From the NCBI RefSeq assembly GCF_048564905.1, contig NC_133021.1:17523597-17587596 (forward strand): DNA of 64,000 nt. The letters run 5' to 3'. A model generated the notes under the pieces. It was not told where the DNA came from and searched no databases. It was given only the letters and a program-made list of their open reading frames with translations. Position numbers and translations under genes: made by a program. Shown here one piece after another: positions 24,986-41,336 of this stretch (the stretch's first letter is position 1; every line of letters starts with the position of its first letter). Source of the stretch: Vicugna pacos. Taxonomy: Eukaryota > Chordata > Mammalia > Artiodactyla > Camelidae.

Positions 24986-25094
24986 GATTAAAAAAAAAAA
25001 AAAGAGGTTTCCACATCCATTAAGCACCACGCAGCATATGGTCTCTGCTGTCGATCAGGCACTGACTACGAGACGGGCCCCGAAAGGGAGGCAG

Positions 25095-25200
25095 TGATCA
25101 CTGTGCCCATTTTACAGATGAGAAAAGCAAGGAGGTTAACTAACTTGCCCAAGGTCGCGTGGCTGGCAGGCAGGGGAGCTGGGCTTCAGATGCAGGGCTG
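25095..25200 (-). mobile_element. MIR SINE fragment
   Basis: The plus strand reads CCCATTTTACAGATGAGAAA, then GGAGGTTAACTAACTTGCCC and AAGGTCGCGTGGCTGGCAGG, the complement of the MIR core. Confidence 0.85.
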
Positions 25201-25545
25201 CTTGGCTGCGTCTTCACCTCAGCAAGCATGTGTGGCTGCGATGCTTCCTGGGGACTGGGCAATGGGACAAACCCACATGCCTGAAACAGCAGCCTGAGTC
25301 CATGAAAGAGCTCCTCTTCTGCTCAGCTGCACCACAGTGTGTGCCCCCGCCCCAGTGTGCACCACGCTGGAAGGGGTGGGGCTCTTCTGTCATCGCAGTG
25401 CCAGCCCTGAGTCAGGAGGGCAAGGAGCTGACTTGCAAAAGTCCTTCTTCAGAATCCTGTGCCCCAAGTTTGGTTAGATGTTGAGGGGGGTGTGGTGGAG
25501 GCGGAGGACCGGAACATGCTCTGGCTGGCAGCAAGCGCCTGTGTG

Positions 25546-25619
25546 GGTCTACACTTCCAGAGGAGAGAGTGTAGACCTCCCTCACTGGGACTCGTCCCAG
25601 TGACTCGGGTCAGTCCCGA
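25546..25619. repeat. Three back-to-back inverted repeats (stem-loop cluster)
   Basis: Hairpin 1: GGTCTACACT (25546-25555) with AGTGTAGACC (25568-25577), 12-nt loop. Hairpin 2: TCACTGGGAC (25582-25591) with GTCCCAGTGA (25594-25603), 2-nt loop. Hairpin 3: TCGGG (25605-25609) with CCCGA (25615-25619), 5-nt loop. All arms are perfect. The gaps between hairpins are 4 nt and 1 nt. I know no repeat family with this layout. Confidence 0.9.
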
Positions 25620-28334
25620 AGTGCCCACTGAAACCCACTCCTTCCAAGGGGGCTTCGCATGAAGAGCCTTCCATCCCCATTCTCGGTGCGGAGATGTCAG
25701 GAAGCCACCTCCATCCAGGTGCCTGCTCTCCAGGGGACACACCCCTGTCCCCTTGTCCATGGGGCGGATAGGGCCGAGCCCTCAAAACTTCCAGCCTCCT
25801 GCACCCAGAGCTCCTCCCCTGGTTCCGTCCACCCCGCGTCCGCTCCCCGTCCTCACCTGCACGTGACAGCAACAGGACAACCCATTCTCCGCCTCCACCA
25901 CGAAAGAGAGCTTCCCAGGTGGTGGGAAGGCGGGAGCATGGGAGCCCTGCAGGCAAAACCCTTGACAGCAACCGTTCCCAGGAGAGCTGAAGGGGGAGGG
26001 GTCTGTTGTCACTGGGTTCATGCTCCAGGGATGAAGATGGGCTCTCTGTAACTGTCCACATGACATTGCTGCTACTTCATCTGCATTTTTGGAATGCCTC
26101 CTTGAAATCCTAAAAACCTGGAAAGATATCAGCCATTCCCCTTCTGAGCCAGCGGGAACATCAGAGAACAAAGCCGCCAGCCAGACCCCCTGCTCCATGG
26201 TGCATGGGACGTGTGACTTCGGGTTTGCTGTGTACCTTCAGTGGGAGGGGGTGATGCTGGGTGAGGCAGAGAGAGGAATCCAATCCAGCCGGACCCCAAA
26301 GCCCCAGCCCTCTGCCCTCACCTCCAGCCCCTCGCCCCTGGGCCACCTGTCTGTCTAGGTCTAGGCCAGATGGGGAGGGGAGGGGTTGGCTCTGTCCCCT
26401 GGAGGGAGGACGGCTCTTGCCTCCTCTCCCTTCTTCTGCTCTCCCCTTATTAAAATACAGTTATGTAACTAACAAGTCAGATGGGTTCCCTGCGGTGCGT
26501 CCACTGGTCCTGCACCCTCCCAGAGCCAGGGGTCCCACAGGGGTCTGAGCAGGGCCAGCACCTGGCCAGGACTCTGGGACCAGGCTTGGGGGAAGTCTAG
26601 AAGGAACCCTATGTCCCCCCACCCCGTATTCATGTTCCTAAGCTTTCTGAGAGAAATTGCTCTCAAACTGAAGGCTGGAAGGAAGGGGTCAGAGGGAACC
26701 AAGCGGAAAACAGGAGAAGACGCCTCAGGAAGGAAGGCGGGCTCGGGTCAAACTGTGAGCTCACTCCTGTCTCGTTCGAGGCAGATCCCGCGGGCCGGCC
26801 ACCTGTCAGTTGGTTTTCTTCCCTGGTGGAGACGCTGGGTCTCTGTGAGGGACACAGAGCCTGGATTCTCCTGGGGGAAATGAGGGAGAAAATGGATGAG
26901 ACACATCTCCTCTTCAGAACATTCTGAGCTGTTCAACCCCAGATCCCAGAGCATGAGATGTCCATCCCTAATTTGAACGCAGACCCCTGGGTAACAGCAC
27001 AGTCTCCCACACCTGGGTCATGTTTTCTTTATGGAGTCGGGAAGGGCAAAGGAGGACAGGCCCAGCCCCATTCCTCTGGTGTCTGCCCAGTGTCACCGAC
27101 AAGCTGGGGTTCTCTGATTAAATCATAACCTCCTCACTTGGCTTCCTGGCATCGGGGAGGGACATGGGTCAGGCTGCTCATGCGACATCCGTGACTTCAC
27201 GATTGTCTGCATTTCTCTTCTGTTGTTTATTCCCAAACAGCTGGAGGCCCGAGAGGGAGTTTGCCAAACCGGGATGTCCGCGGATGTTCCCAGGGGCTGA
27301 CACCATCCGGGCAGGCAGCCCTGGGACCAGGGGGCAGGACCAGGGGCCGCGATGTTGGTGTTTGTGGGACTTGAGTTCATCTCACAAGGAGCCATGAGGG
27401 CCTTTCTCAGGCCTCTTCCGTGGCCTCTGAGGATGGAACCGGGTCCACCTTCTCGTCTCCCTCCCACCACACCTGTGCCAAATTCCCTCCTCCGCGGACC
27501 GTCATTCCTGCCTCAACGTCCTGCACCACCAGGTGCCGCCTTGATCATCTCTGCCATGTCCACGCCCCATACGTGACAGTCTGCTACCCACTCGATCTTT
27601 TTCCCTTAAATGGGCTCACGTTTGTACTTCGATGGATTCGTCAACAATTACTGCACTAAACGAGGAGAGTAGTCTCACTTGTGAGACGCAGGAGTGAACA
27701 TAAAACATGTCCTCAGAAGGTTGCTACTGCCTGCAGGCTTGCTCTCTGCTCCTTGGGAAGGGGGGAATGTCATGTGGGGAAGGGGTGCAGGGACCCGCAA
27801 CATGTCAGGGCTCCCTCTGACGTCACCGGGTGGGGCGGAAGAGGATGGGGATGGGGGTGTCTTTCGCCGTGGGTGCAGAATCACTTGGCTGGTCTCTGGA
27901 CTGTGATGCTGGGATGATCCCCACCATAATCCGGCCCCTCCCTTGCTGCCTCACGTCACAGTGCTGTGGCCTTGGGACCTCTGGGTGGTCCAGCTCCATG
28001 TCGTCATTGAGTCCTCATCACACCGCACCTCCCTGCAGCATCCGATTCCCCTTCCCTCCAGGAAAGCTCTTCCTTGGCCCTGGCACCATGGCCCTGCCTT
28101 CTAGATTGTTCCTCCTGTTCAGCCCCATTCAGAATTCCTCCCTCTCTCCCCATCATTTGTATGCCAGTGCAGTGAATGGCCAAGAGTCATTTAGACATCT
28201 CTGGTCACAAGGACCAGGGGGCTGCCTCACTAACCCAGCATCCTTGGACGTCCCTCCAGGACAGGGACCGGTGCATTGCTGGGCAGGGGCAGGGAGTGTC
28301 TGGGGGGACCTGGAGCCTGCAGCCAGGTTGGCGT
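25620..28334. other. Unique GC-rich sequence, no gene recognised
   Basis: About 2.7 kb. Frames of up to 159 codons overlap on both strands and translate to proline-, serine- and glycine-rich text without domains. No repeat was identified with confidence. Confidence 0.5.
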
Positions 28335-28339
28335 GGAAA

Positions 28340-28731
28340 TGTTGCAGAAAAATGTGTTACAACTCAGTTGTGACAGCAACCTGGATCCGGGCGAGAGACC
28401 AAGCAGCACTCGGAGAGTTGGAGAACTCAGGTTCATTATGCCAGCAGACCCAGAAGAGTTAACACTCCAAGCTCTGGACCCCATCTGTAGGTTTACACAG
28501 GCCTTTATAGGCTGCCAGTTTTACACTTTGCAACATCATATGCAAATAAAGTACAACAGAAGTTGACCAACCAGGAACAAGCTTTGTAGAAATAGACCAA
28601 TCAAGAGTGAGATAAATAACCAATCAGGAGTGAAGGAAATAACCAATCAGAGTGAGCTCAGGGAACCAATAGAATTTTAGGGGTAAGTAAGCCGTTTCAG
28701 AGGCAAAAAGTGAGATAGAACCTCTGGGCCA
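28340..28731 (-). mobile_element. Class I ERV-type solo LTR with 5-bp TSD
   Basis: On the minus strand it runs from TGGCCCAGAGG to TTTTCTGCAACA (TG...CA ends, 392 bp). It has several ATTGGTT (CCAAT-type) boxes in near-tandem copies (complements at about 28560-28670) and a TATA-like CCTATAAAGGC (complement near 28505). GGAAA flanks it at 28335-28339 and 28732-28736. This is the cleanest LTR in the window, a solo remnant left after loss of the viral interior, and probably fairly young. Confidence 0.88.
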
Positions 28732-28960
28732 GGAAACAGGATGGTGCTGGCAGGAGAGTAGTGGCCCTGCTTGGGGGTCCTGCTGGTCTTTTCATAGGGC
28801 TTCCCGCCTCAGTACCAGCTGACCACAGGGCCTGTCAATAATCAGGGCCTGGCCTTGTGGCTTCCAGGTCACTGGACACTTGATGCCTAAAGGACAGTCA
28901 GAGCCTGTCAGGGTCAGTGCCTCTGTCAGCCCAGCCAGGGACCCCAGCCCCTGTGTCTCT

Positions 28961-28985
28961 CCCACCCACCCACCCACCCACCCAC
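28961..28985. repeat. (CCCA)n short tandem repeat
   Basis: Six uninterrupted CCCA units. This is a plain microsatellite. Confidence 0.95.
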
Positions 28986-31369
28986 AGAGACACTGTGGGG
29001 CTTTTGGGGCCACTAATTGCTACTGAGACCTTACCTGGGGTGAGGAGGGCCCCTTGGCACCTGTTTCCAGTTTCTCAGAGGCTTAATCCTCAGGTCGGGG
29101 ACACCAGAGGTGGTGCCACTTCACTGGGTCCTGCTTGTGACTCTGCTGGGTGTGACTGTCCTGGATGTGACTGCAGTATTTTTGCTCCGATGGGCAGGAA
29201 GAGCCCAAACCTTGTGTCCTGTGCTCCTTAAGGTGGGAGATGCAGGGAAACGGAACTCACCATGGTCCCCATCGCGGGGGAGCCCAGTGACGGTGGAACT
29301 GCGGGTGCTGCTGCAGTGCTGAGCGCCCACCTGCCCCCACGGCTGCCCATCCCGGGCCTGATGCTAGCCCGTCCCAGGGACGGCAGGCTGACCCTGGCCG
29401 CCAGGCTGCCCAACTCCAGGGCTAGGCGCACTCCTCATGGCGAGAACGGATGAATCAAGCATGTCTGGTGTTTTCACACCTATTGAAGTGTGAGCTGAGA
29501 CCAGGATGCTGAGTAATGGGATGAACTCCACTTTGCCTTATCCGACAAGTCCTTTTGCTACGCTGTCCTGCCCTGGGCCCCAGGCATCCTCAGAGCAGAG
29601 AGGGAACAAAGGCCAGGTCTGGAGATACAGTTCTTTGTTTGAAACAGAGACTTGGTTGGGGGGGGGGTAGAAAACAGTACTTTTCCCCACCAGGCATGGC
29701 ACAGGCCTGGCATGGGGCCTGGAGGGACCCACTAAGTGCTGGGGTCCTGAAGTCTACATGGCAGGGAGCTGGGGGGCTCTGAGGATGGAGGTCTCCCCTC
29801 ACCACCACCCCCGCTTCGGTGTTGCCAGCCCAGCCTATGCCCAGGTGCCCAGCCTTGCTGGGGGCCACTGGGTGGACACAGGGTGGCCCCCAGGATGGTG
29901 GGACTGGATTGTGCCAACCTGGGATACCGACAAAGGAAGGCCAACACGACCCTCAGTCATCATCACGGGACTTCAATACGCAGCTCCTTGACAGAAAACA
30001 CAGAAACAGTGACTTGGCTCTTTTTCAACAGATCACGTCACTCTTTGCCCTTGGAGATGTTACAAGGCCGTCAGGCACATGGTCCAGAGTCTAGTTTTAC
30101 GAGTTGGTTGCTTAGAAGTGCGACTGTGTGTTGGGTCAGTGGATGCACAAATCTTTGGAGGAGTCAGAGGTTAGGAAAAAAGATTAAAGCGACTATAACA
30201 CCACAAACTGTGTACAAAATGTATTATGGACTTTAATTGGCAGGTTGTTCTTTTTTTGTTTTTGTTTTTTGTTTTTTTCTGCCTCACACAGCTTGAGGCA
30301 GTGGTTTCCAGAACAGTCTGTAGTTTGGATTTAAAGCGACCTTGTAGAAATACTCCATTATCAAAGATGCTGTCAGTCAGAGTGCTGGCAGGGCCCCAGG
30401 AGGCTGGTCCTCTGGGTGACTCAGGCAGGGGCTGGGCCCGGACCAGGAGCTCCTGGAGTCCAGCCTGGGTGGGGACAGGGCTGGCCAGGGTCAGCCCAAG
30501 GGCTGAAAACTCATAAGTCCAAGTCCTCATTTGTCTCTCATTTGCCTGCCTGACTTCACAATTAAGAAACTGGGTCCTAGGGGCTTATCTGCTGCTCTTT
30601 TTTGTTTCCTCCTAAAGAGTTTGCATTCGGCGTGGGCCGTAGACACAGACTCCTCCCTGCCCTGACCTCCTGAGCCCTGGGTGGTTCTGGTCCCGCAGCC
30701 CAGCACTGGGAGGCCAGATGGGGCGGGAGGCCTCCATGGGTGGAGATGGCACTTTACACTTCTGGACTCCTCCTCCCCGTGTTTCTTGGGCGCTGAGAGC
30801 CCATAGGCCGTGGGCGCTGTAGCCTGGCCTCCTGCGAGTGTCTCATTTCACACTCAGTGTGTGAGCTCCATGGAGCCAGAACCCAGCCCCGTGGCCCCTT
30901 GCTTTGCCCTCGTGTTATTAAGAGGATTCGATACGTCGTCTGGATTGAATGGAACATCCCAGACCTGGTGTTCTGACCTCAGACACCCGGGCCTGGAGGA
31001 GGGCCATAAGAACAGCCAAAATCTGTGGGAAAGGTGCTGGCCACAAACTTGCCATTTGAGTCTTAATCAGGACAGCATCCACTCAAAGACAGCATCCTTT
31101 AAAGCCAGCATCCCTTGGCCCAGGTGCCAACATCTTGTCAGGCCTCACACTCAGGGAAGGGGTCTTCAGTGCCCATTTCCACCCACACGGGTACCCCTGC
31201 AGCCCTTCAGCTCCAGGCCGAGTTCTGACCCCAGTGCGGCTTGGAATTCAAAGCCAGTTCTTTCCTGAGCGTGAAGATCACAGAAACCTCAGCACAGAGA
31301 GGGCCCAAGAGTTTGCTGAGTCTTGAGCGCTGAGCCCACCTGGCCTCTGTATGTGCTTCCCACCTGGAG
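28986..31369. other. Unique sequence, no gene recognised
   Basis: About 2.4 kb. 29000-29900 and 30600-31300 are GC-rich. 29990-30380 is AT-richer and contains a T-rich tract (30248-30280). G-runs occur near 29655. I see no coding evidence. Confidence 0.5.
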
Positions 31370-31788
31370 TCGTGGGCTGGGGCTGCTGTAGCTGAGAAAA
31401 AACGGACAAAGAACATCTCCCTACTCTGGATGCGAGGGTCTAAAAGCAGGGTGTCTGCAGGGCTGGCTCCTCCGAGGGCTGCCCGGGAGACTGTCTCAGG
31501 CCTCGGCCCTGTCTTTCTGGTGCTTGGCTGGTAGGCTTTGGACAGTCCTGGGCCATAATCCTCGGCTCACAGCAGCATCACCCCCATCTCCGCCTTCATG
31601 TTCGCGTGGTGTTCTTGTGTGCGTGTCTGTGTCCAACTCTCCCCTTCTTTTAAGGGCCCAGCCATATTGGATTGGATCCCACCCTAATGAACTCATCCTT
31701 ACTTAACCAATTGCATCAGCAACAAGCCATTTCCAAAGAAGGCCATGTTCTGTGGCTCTCGGGGTTGGGACTTCAGCATTGGAGCTGG
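31370..31788 (-). mobile_element. MaLR (MLT1-type) LTR fossil adjoining the CSDE1 retrocopy
   Basis: On the minus strand the order TGAAGTCCCAACCCC, TTTGGAAATGG, ATTGGTTAAGTAAGGATGAG, TTCATTAGGGTGGGATCC, AATCCAATATGGCTGG, GACACAGACACGCACAC and GAAGGCGGAGATGGGGGTGA follows the MLT1 kind of ERVL-MaLR LTR. The first few tens of bases of the usual LTR are missing at the junction with the retrocopy. It is an old eutherian solo fossil. The left edge is approximate. Confidence 0.75.
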
Positions 31789-36429
<4,641 letters not shown>

Positions 36430-36680
36430 AGCGCGGAGGGGGGCGGAGTTGTTGGCTTTATTAGGGTGCTCAGAGAGGGCCTCCTGCGCAGGTGACATTC
36501 GGGCAGAAACTTGAAGTAGGGGAGACATGCGGATCTCTGCAGACAGCTTTCCAGGGAGGAGGAAGACCAGTGCAAAGGCCTGTGGTGGGAGCTGACCTGG
36601 GGAGAGGGGGCCAGGCCCTCAGGGTCTGGCGGGGAGTCGGGAGTGAGCTGGAGGGCTGGCAGGGCCTCACGGCGAGGGGG
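36430..36680 (-). mobile_element. Possible L2 or related old LINE fragment
   Basis: The text around CATTCGGGCAGAAACTTGAA, CCAGGGAGGAGGAAGACCAG and GCAAAGGCCTGTGG resembles the complement of an old LINE-type consensus (GGCCTTTGCACATGCTGTTCC...TGGAATG). It is strongly diverged and both edges are guesses. Confidence 0.35.
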
Positions 36681-37654
36681 CGCCTGGGAGCCTTGGGCAC
36701 GCCACCTGCTTTTACTCTGAGGGAGGGAGTGGGTAGAAGTCACTGGGGGGCTTGAGCAGAGGAAAGGGTGGTGCCCTGACTGTAGGTGGACTAGGTGTAG
36801 GTGCAGGCTCCCACGCGCAGGTGAGCGCACCCCGTCTCCGCGCAGCTCAGTCTGGTATTGTCACCCAGCAGATGTGGCACGTAAATGTGACTGCCCGGGA
36901 ACGGGATGTCCAAGGTCACTATCTGGCCTCTTAAACCACGGCAGGACTTAGGTCATAGCTGAGACAGGGCTGCTGGTGGAGGATCCTAGGCACAGATAAC
37001 CTTCCAAACTGTAGATGGCCCAGGCGGGGGGACCCAGGGTACACTGGGGGGTAGCCCCGGCCACACTCAGTGCTAGACTCACGCCGTGGGGCACACATGG
37101 TCCCGGGCGGAGGCACCTCTGCCCTCCACTGTCCCGTACACTGTGTCTAGCCCAGAGTTTTAACTTGTAAACCATGATGTTGACAAGCGGGGCAATAAAA
37201 CTTCATTGTTCCTGATGGCAGTAGTCTGTTTTTTTAACCTTTGGCTTCCTCTTTTCCTGGTACTTTTATACATCTGGTTCTGGTAAAGTGAAAAGATTCA
37301 CTCCATTTACAACTGTACTTCCTGTTCTGGCCTGGGCTCCCCCCCCACACCTCCCTCCCCCGCACCCTGAGCTGACGTGGAAGTGACAGAGCCCCTTCTG
37401 GAGAGACCCTTCGTGGGGCAGGACAGCGCCCACTATGTCCCCAGGGCTGGGAGAAGCAGCCCCTCCCTGGGCCCGGCCACAGCACCCCCGTGGAAGTCAC
37501 CACTTAGGAAGGGACGTTTCAGGAGGTCACATTGGGTGCACAGGGCTCCCCCCAACTAGGCTTTACTGGGACCCCAGGTGGGATGAGGTGCTGAGAGATA
37601 TTCCATGGGACAAGGATGCCTCCTAAGAATGTGGGTTCTTGGTGCTATATGGGA
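36681..37654. other. Unique sequence, nothing recognised
   Basis: About 1 kb between a possible L2 fragment and an L1. It is GC-rich to 37140 and again at 37330-37500. No gene or repeat is apparent. Confidence 0.5.
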
Positions 37655-38168
37655 TTTTTTTTAATTTTCTTTTTTATTGAAGCATAGTTGATTTACAATG
37701 TTAGTTTCAAGTGTGCAGCAAAGTAATTCAGCTACACATATACATACATGTGTATTTTTTCATACTCTTTTCCATTATATGTTAATCATAAGAAATTGAA
37801 TACAGTTCCCTGTGCTATACAGTAGGTCCTTGTTGTTTATCTATTTTATATATGGTAATGTATGTCTGGTAATACCAAACTCCTAATTTATCCCTCACCC
37901 ACCCTTTCCCCTTTGGTAACCACAGTATGCTTTCTATATCCATGAGTCTATTTTTGGTTTGTAAATAAGATTTGTATCTCTTTTTTTTAGATTCCACATA
38001 TAAGTGATATCATATGGTATTTGTCTTTCTCTGTCTGATTTACTTCACTTAATATGATAATCTCTAGGTCCATCCATGTTACTGCAAATGGCATATTTCA
38101 TTTTTTATGGCTGAGTAGTATTCCATTGTATTACATATCACATCTTCTTTATCCAGTCACCTGTTGAC
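37655..38168 (-). mobile_element. 5'-truncated L1 3' end
   Basis: On the minus strand it runs from the last ORF2 segment (complement of CTTTATCCAGTCACCTGTTG, 38147-38166) through the 3' UTR to an A-rich tail. Its 5' end stops at the TA that flanks the DNA transposon at 38171, so the two elements abut. No TSD was identified. Confidence 0.9.
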
Positions 38169-38170
38169 TA

Positions 38171-38712
38171 GTCCTCCCTTATCCACAGGGTATGTTCCAA
38201 GACCCCCCAGTGGATGCCTGAAACCATGAATAGTACTATGATTTTTCCCTGAACTTACATATGTACAAAAAAGTTTAATGTCTAAATTACACACAATAAG
38301 CAATTAACAACCATAAATAAAAATAAAAATAGAACAATCATAACAATTCACCATACTAAAAATTATGTGAGTGTGGTCTCTCTTGCTTTCTCTCAGAACA
38401 TCTTATTGCACAAATGTAACACCTTTTCCATCTTAACTAAGCACTTACCACCCTCTGTGGCCCTAACTTCTGCAGTTGAAGATGTGACAGCAAATCTAGC
38501 ACAAATTTCTTCCTCCTTCTTCACAATTTCATGAAGATTCATTCTTCTCACAGATCTTAGCAACCCTAGTGAATTTCATCACACTACACAGACTGGCATG
38601 TGATTTCAAATTTATGCCTTGCTTATTTCTGTAATTTTCTATTTTCAGACCACTGTTGACCACAGGTGACGGAAACCTCGGAAGGTGAAACTGCAGATAA
38701 GGGGGATGACTG
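38171..38712. mobile_element. Tigger/MER2-like DNA transposon (non-autonomous), with TIRs and TA target site
   Basis: The left end GTCCTCCCTTATCCACAGGG and the complement of the right end (CAGTCATCCCCCTTATCTGC) are imperfect terminal inverted repeats. TA dinucleotides lie just outside at 38169-38170 and 38713-38714, as expected for the Tc1/mariner superfamily. Internal text (CCAGTGGATGCCTGAAACCATG and AAGTTTAATG) fits the Tigger-type elements I recall. There is no transposase frame, so it is a short internally deleted copy of about 540 bp. The family name is less certain than the class. Confidence 0.75.
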
Positions 38713-38714
38713 TA

Positions 38715-39139
38715 TTTCCTGTTGTCTCTCTGCTGCTGCGTTTGCTGGTGTTCAAGCAAGGTGCACGTGCTTCAGCGTGGGGGAAGCCGCTCACCTGCAG
38801 ATGCTTATGGAGGAAGAAGGATGCCAGACAGAAGGGTCCTTCGAGGTCCACAGGGAAGGCTGCTCAGTGGGGCCAGGAGGCAGCAGGGAATTAGAACAAA
38901 GGCTCCTGGGTGCCCGATGTGGGGCTCACTCTGGCCCTCTAACCTCCAGTGACACATGGGCCACCAGGCCAGGCCTTGGGCTCCCTGAGACTCACAGTCA
39001 GACGGGCACCAGATGTGCACCAGCCAGATGCCTGCAGATGCAGCTGTGCAGCAAGAGAAGGAAAACTGGAGACTGCCTGAAGTCCCTACACCAGGGGGTG
39101 GGTCCTGGGGCCACCCACCTGGCCACTCCAGCAATTGAC
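38715..39139. other. Unique sequence, nothing recognised
   Basis: About 425 bp between a DNA transposon and an L2 fragment. A 224-codon plus-strand frame crosses it from 38666, but it begins inside the transposon end and has no domain, so it is not a gene. Confidence 0.5.
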
Positions 39140-39470
39140 CTTGAAGTCATCCTTTGTTCCTTCCTTACATCCTGTCAATGGCCAAGTTTTCTCATTTCCA
39201 CCTCCTCCCTTAGGAATCTGACCATTTCCCAAATCCACCCACTAGCGCTGGGCTACAGTAGGACTTCCTCCAAGAGGCCTCACTACCCCTGCTGTGTGAT
39301 GTGTGGTCCTTTTCCATCGTATTCACCCCCTTGGTACTGACTGGCTCCCCACTTCTGCCTCTCCCGCCAGGTGGTGAGTCTCCCAAGGGCCAGGCTGACT
39401 GTCTTGTTGACTCTTATGCCCCCAAAGCCTGGGACAGTGCCTGGCATACTCCATGAGTGAGGAACAAGCA
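39140..39470 (+). mobile_element. L2 LINE 3' fragment
   Basis: CTGACTGTCTTGTTGACTC, then CCCCCAAAGCCTGGGACAG and TGCCTGGCATACTCCATGAG near 39395-39460 follow the L2 3' end. The text from 39140 (CATCCTTTGTTCCTTCCTTAC) is plausibly its diverged upstream part. Confidence 0.6.
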
Positions 39471-39687
39471 AGTAGAAGAAGCACTGTCACTCAGCTTTAA
39501 AGCCATATGCTCAACAAGTCCAAACGGCAAAAATGCTTACAATACCATATTAAATGAGAGAAAAGCCTACAAACTGGGTCTATAGCATGATGTTGACCTT
39601 ATTATGCATAGATACATGTGTGAAGGCCAGATGGAAGGCACTAAGTTGTTGGCAGTGGTTATTCCTGGCCATTTGAAATTTTCCTTT

Positions 39688-39689
39688 AT

Positions 39690-39720
<31 letters not shown>

Positions 39721-39733
39721 CATACACACACAT
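39688..39733. repeat. (CA)n/(TA)n microsatellite
   Basis: About ten CA units, then five TA units, then CATACACACACATG. This is a compound dinucleotide microsatellite and likely polymorphic. Confidence 0.95.
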
Positions 39734-40349
39734 GTACTTTTCAGGTATTTTACAAGAAACATCCATTTCCTTTATAATCATGAAAACAGTGGATGAGATA
39801 GATGGATCCTGGATTTAGAGAATTAACCATAACTTGAGTGGCTGAGGCATCCTGGGGATCAGCCATGTCTGAACTTGCCCACAATGCCTGTCTGTTACAG
39901 CATCAAGTCCAGAGCAGCTCTGTACAGTCACTGGTGACTCCGCTAATAACCGGCTCCTTCCCACCTCGTGGGGACCACTCAGGCTGTGTGCACCAGAGGT
40001 GACAGGTAGTGGTTTCAGAGAGATGACAGAAATGTTTTGCTGCTTTCTAACAGAAAGTGTCAGGTAAACGAGTTCACTTGTTTTTCCTCTTCCTAAGTCA
40101 TACTCCACATTCAGGGTCTGTCGTTGGAGGCTCTTACAGGAGGACTTGTTTTCAGGTCTTTGCCTTTTATTGTCTGCAGTAACTGTTGAAAGGTGCCGAC
40201 GTGACAGGCCCCACACTGGGGCCATCACAGGGCCTCTAGGCCAGCCCTCCCCAGGCTTGGGAATCGGTGCAGGCCCAGGGGACCAGCACACAGGTAGATG
40301 GACCTTAGATGGACCCAGGGACGATGGGACCTCATGGGAGGGCCAATGG
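39734..40349. other. Unique sequence, nothing recognised
   Basis: About 600 bp. A 158-codon minus-strand frame (39815-40291) has no recognisable domain. No repeat was identified. Confidence 0.5.
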
Positions 40350-40505
40350 TGGAGCTTGGGACTGTGGTTTCAAGTCTGGATCTGGACCTTGAATTTCTTT
40401 TATTGCCGGATTTCGCAGCACCTCAGTTTTCCCATCAGTTAAACTGAAGCATTTATGCACCTGTCTGAGAGTTTTAAGAAGGAGGAAAATGTACAGCACT
40501 GCCTT
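40350..40505 (+). mobile_element. MIR SINE
   Basis: GTTTCAAGTCTGGATCTGGA, then CACCTCAGTTTTCCCATCAG, TAAACTGAAGC and AAATGTACAGCACTGCC match the MIR order from the B-box region to the 3' part. Confidence 0.75.
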
Positions 40506-40750
40506 TGGGTATATGCCCTCCTGATCTTCTGCCCAAAAGGTCTCTTTTGAGCAGATCACCAAAGGGGGAATGGAGTGGAGGGGAGCAGGGCTATTCAACC
40601 TAGAGAAGAGTTAGGAAAAAAAAAAAGGACAGGGTGTTGGAGCCTAAGCATGGTCATTTGTTCCACATGGCTTCCCAGAGCAGAACTGGAGCCAGAGGTG
40701 GAAGCTCTAGAAAGTCAGACTTCTGCTTCACTTAGAAAAGAACCTTTTAG

Positions 40751-41321
40751 AAAAGAACCCTCCTACACTGCTAGTGGGAATGTAGTTTCGTACAGTCCTT
40801 ATGGAAAAATTCTAACAGTCTCAGATAAAGAAGTTGTGGTATACACACAATGGAATACTACTCAGCCATGAAAAGAATGAAACCATGCCATTTGCAGGAA
40901 CATGGATGGACACGAAGATTGTCATTCTAAGTGAAATACTCCAGAAAAAGAAAAATACCACATGATATCAATTATATGTGGAATTAAAAAAAAACACAAA
41001 TGAATGTATTTACAAAACAGAAACAAACTCACAGACATAGAAAACAAACCTATAATTACCAGGGGGCAAAAACAGGTGGGAAGGGATAAATTGGGAGTTT
41101 GAGGTTTGCAGATAACAACTACTATATAGAAAATAAACAACAAGTTTCTACTATCTAACACAGGAAGCTATATTCAATACCCTGTAGTAACCTATAATGA
41201 AAAAGACAATGAAAAAGACTATGAAAAAGAATATATGTATGTATATGCACGACTGAAACACTATGCTGTACACCAGAGATTGACACAACATTGTAAACTG
41301 ACTGTACTTCAATTTAAAAAA
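40751..41321 (+). mobile_element. 5'-truncated L1 3' end with 15-bp TSD
   Basis: It starts in the ORF2 C-terminal region (CTACACTGCTAGTGGGAATG, and peptide bits such as YTQWNTTQP-style frames for the usual YTQWNIIQP/YYSAM part), continues through the 3' UTR and ends AATTTAAAAAAAAAA. AAAAGAACCTTTTAG (40736-40750) and AAAAGAACCTTCTAG (41322-41336) flank it with one mismatch, which fixes both edges. It cannot encode a functional protein. Confidence 0.93.
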
Positions 41322-41336
41322 AAAAGAACCTTCTAG

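Noticed and set aside
28961-28985. CRISPR-like repeat
   Set aside because: It is a CCCA microsatellite with no spacers, in a mammalian genome.
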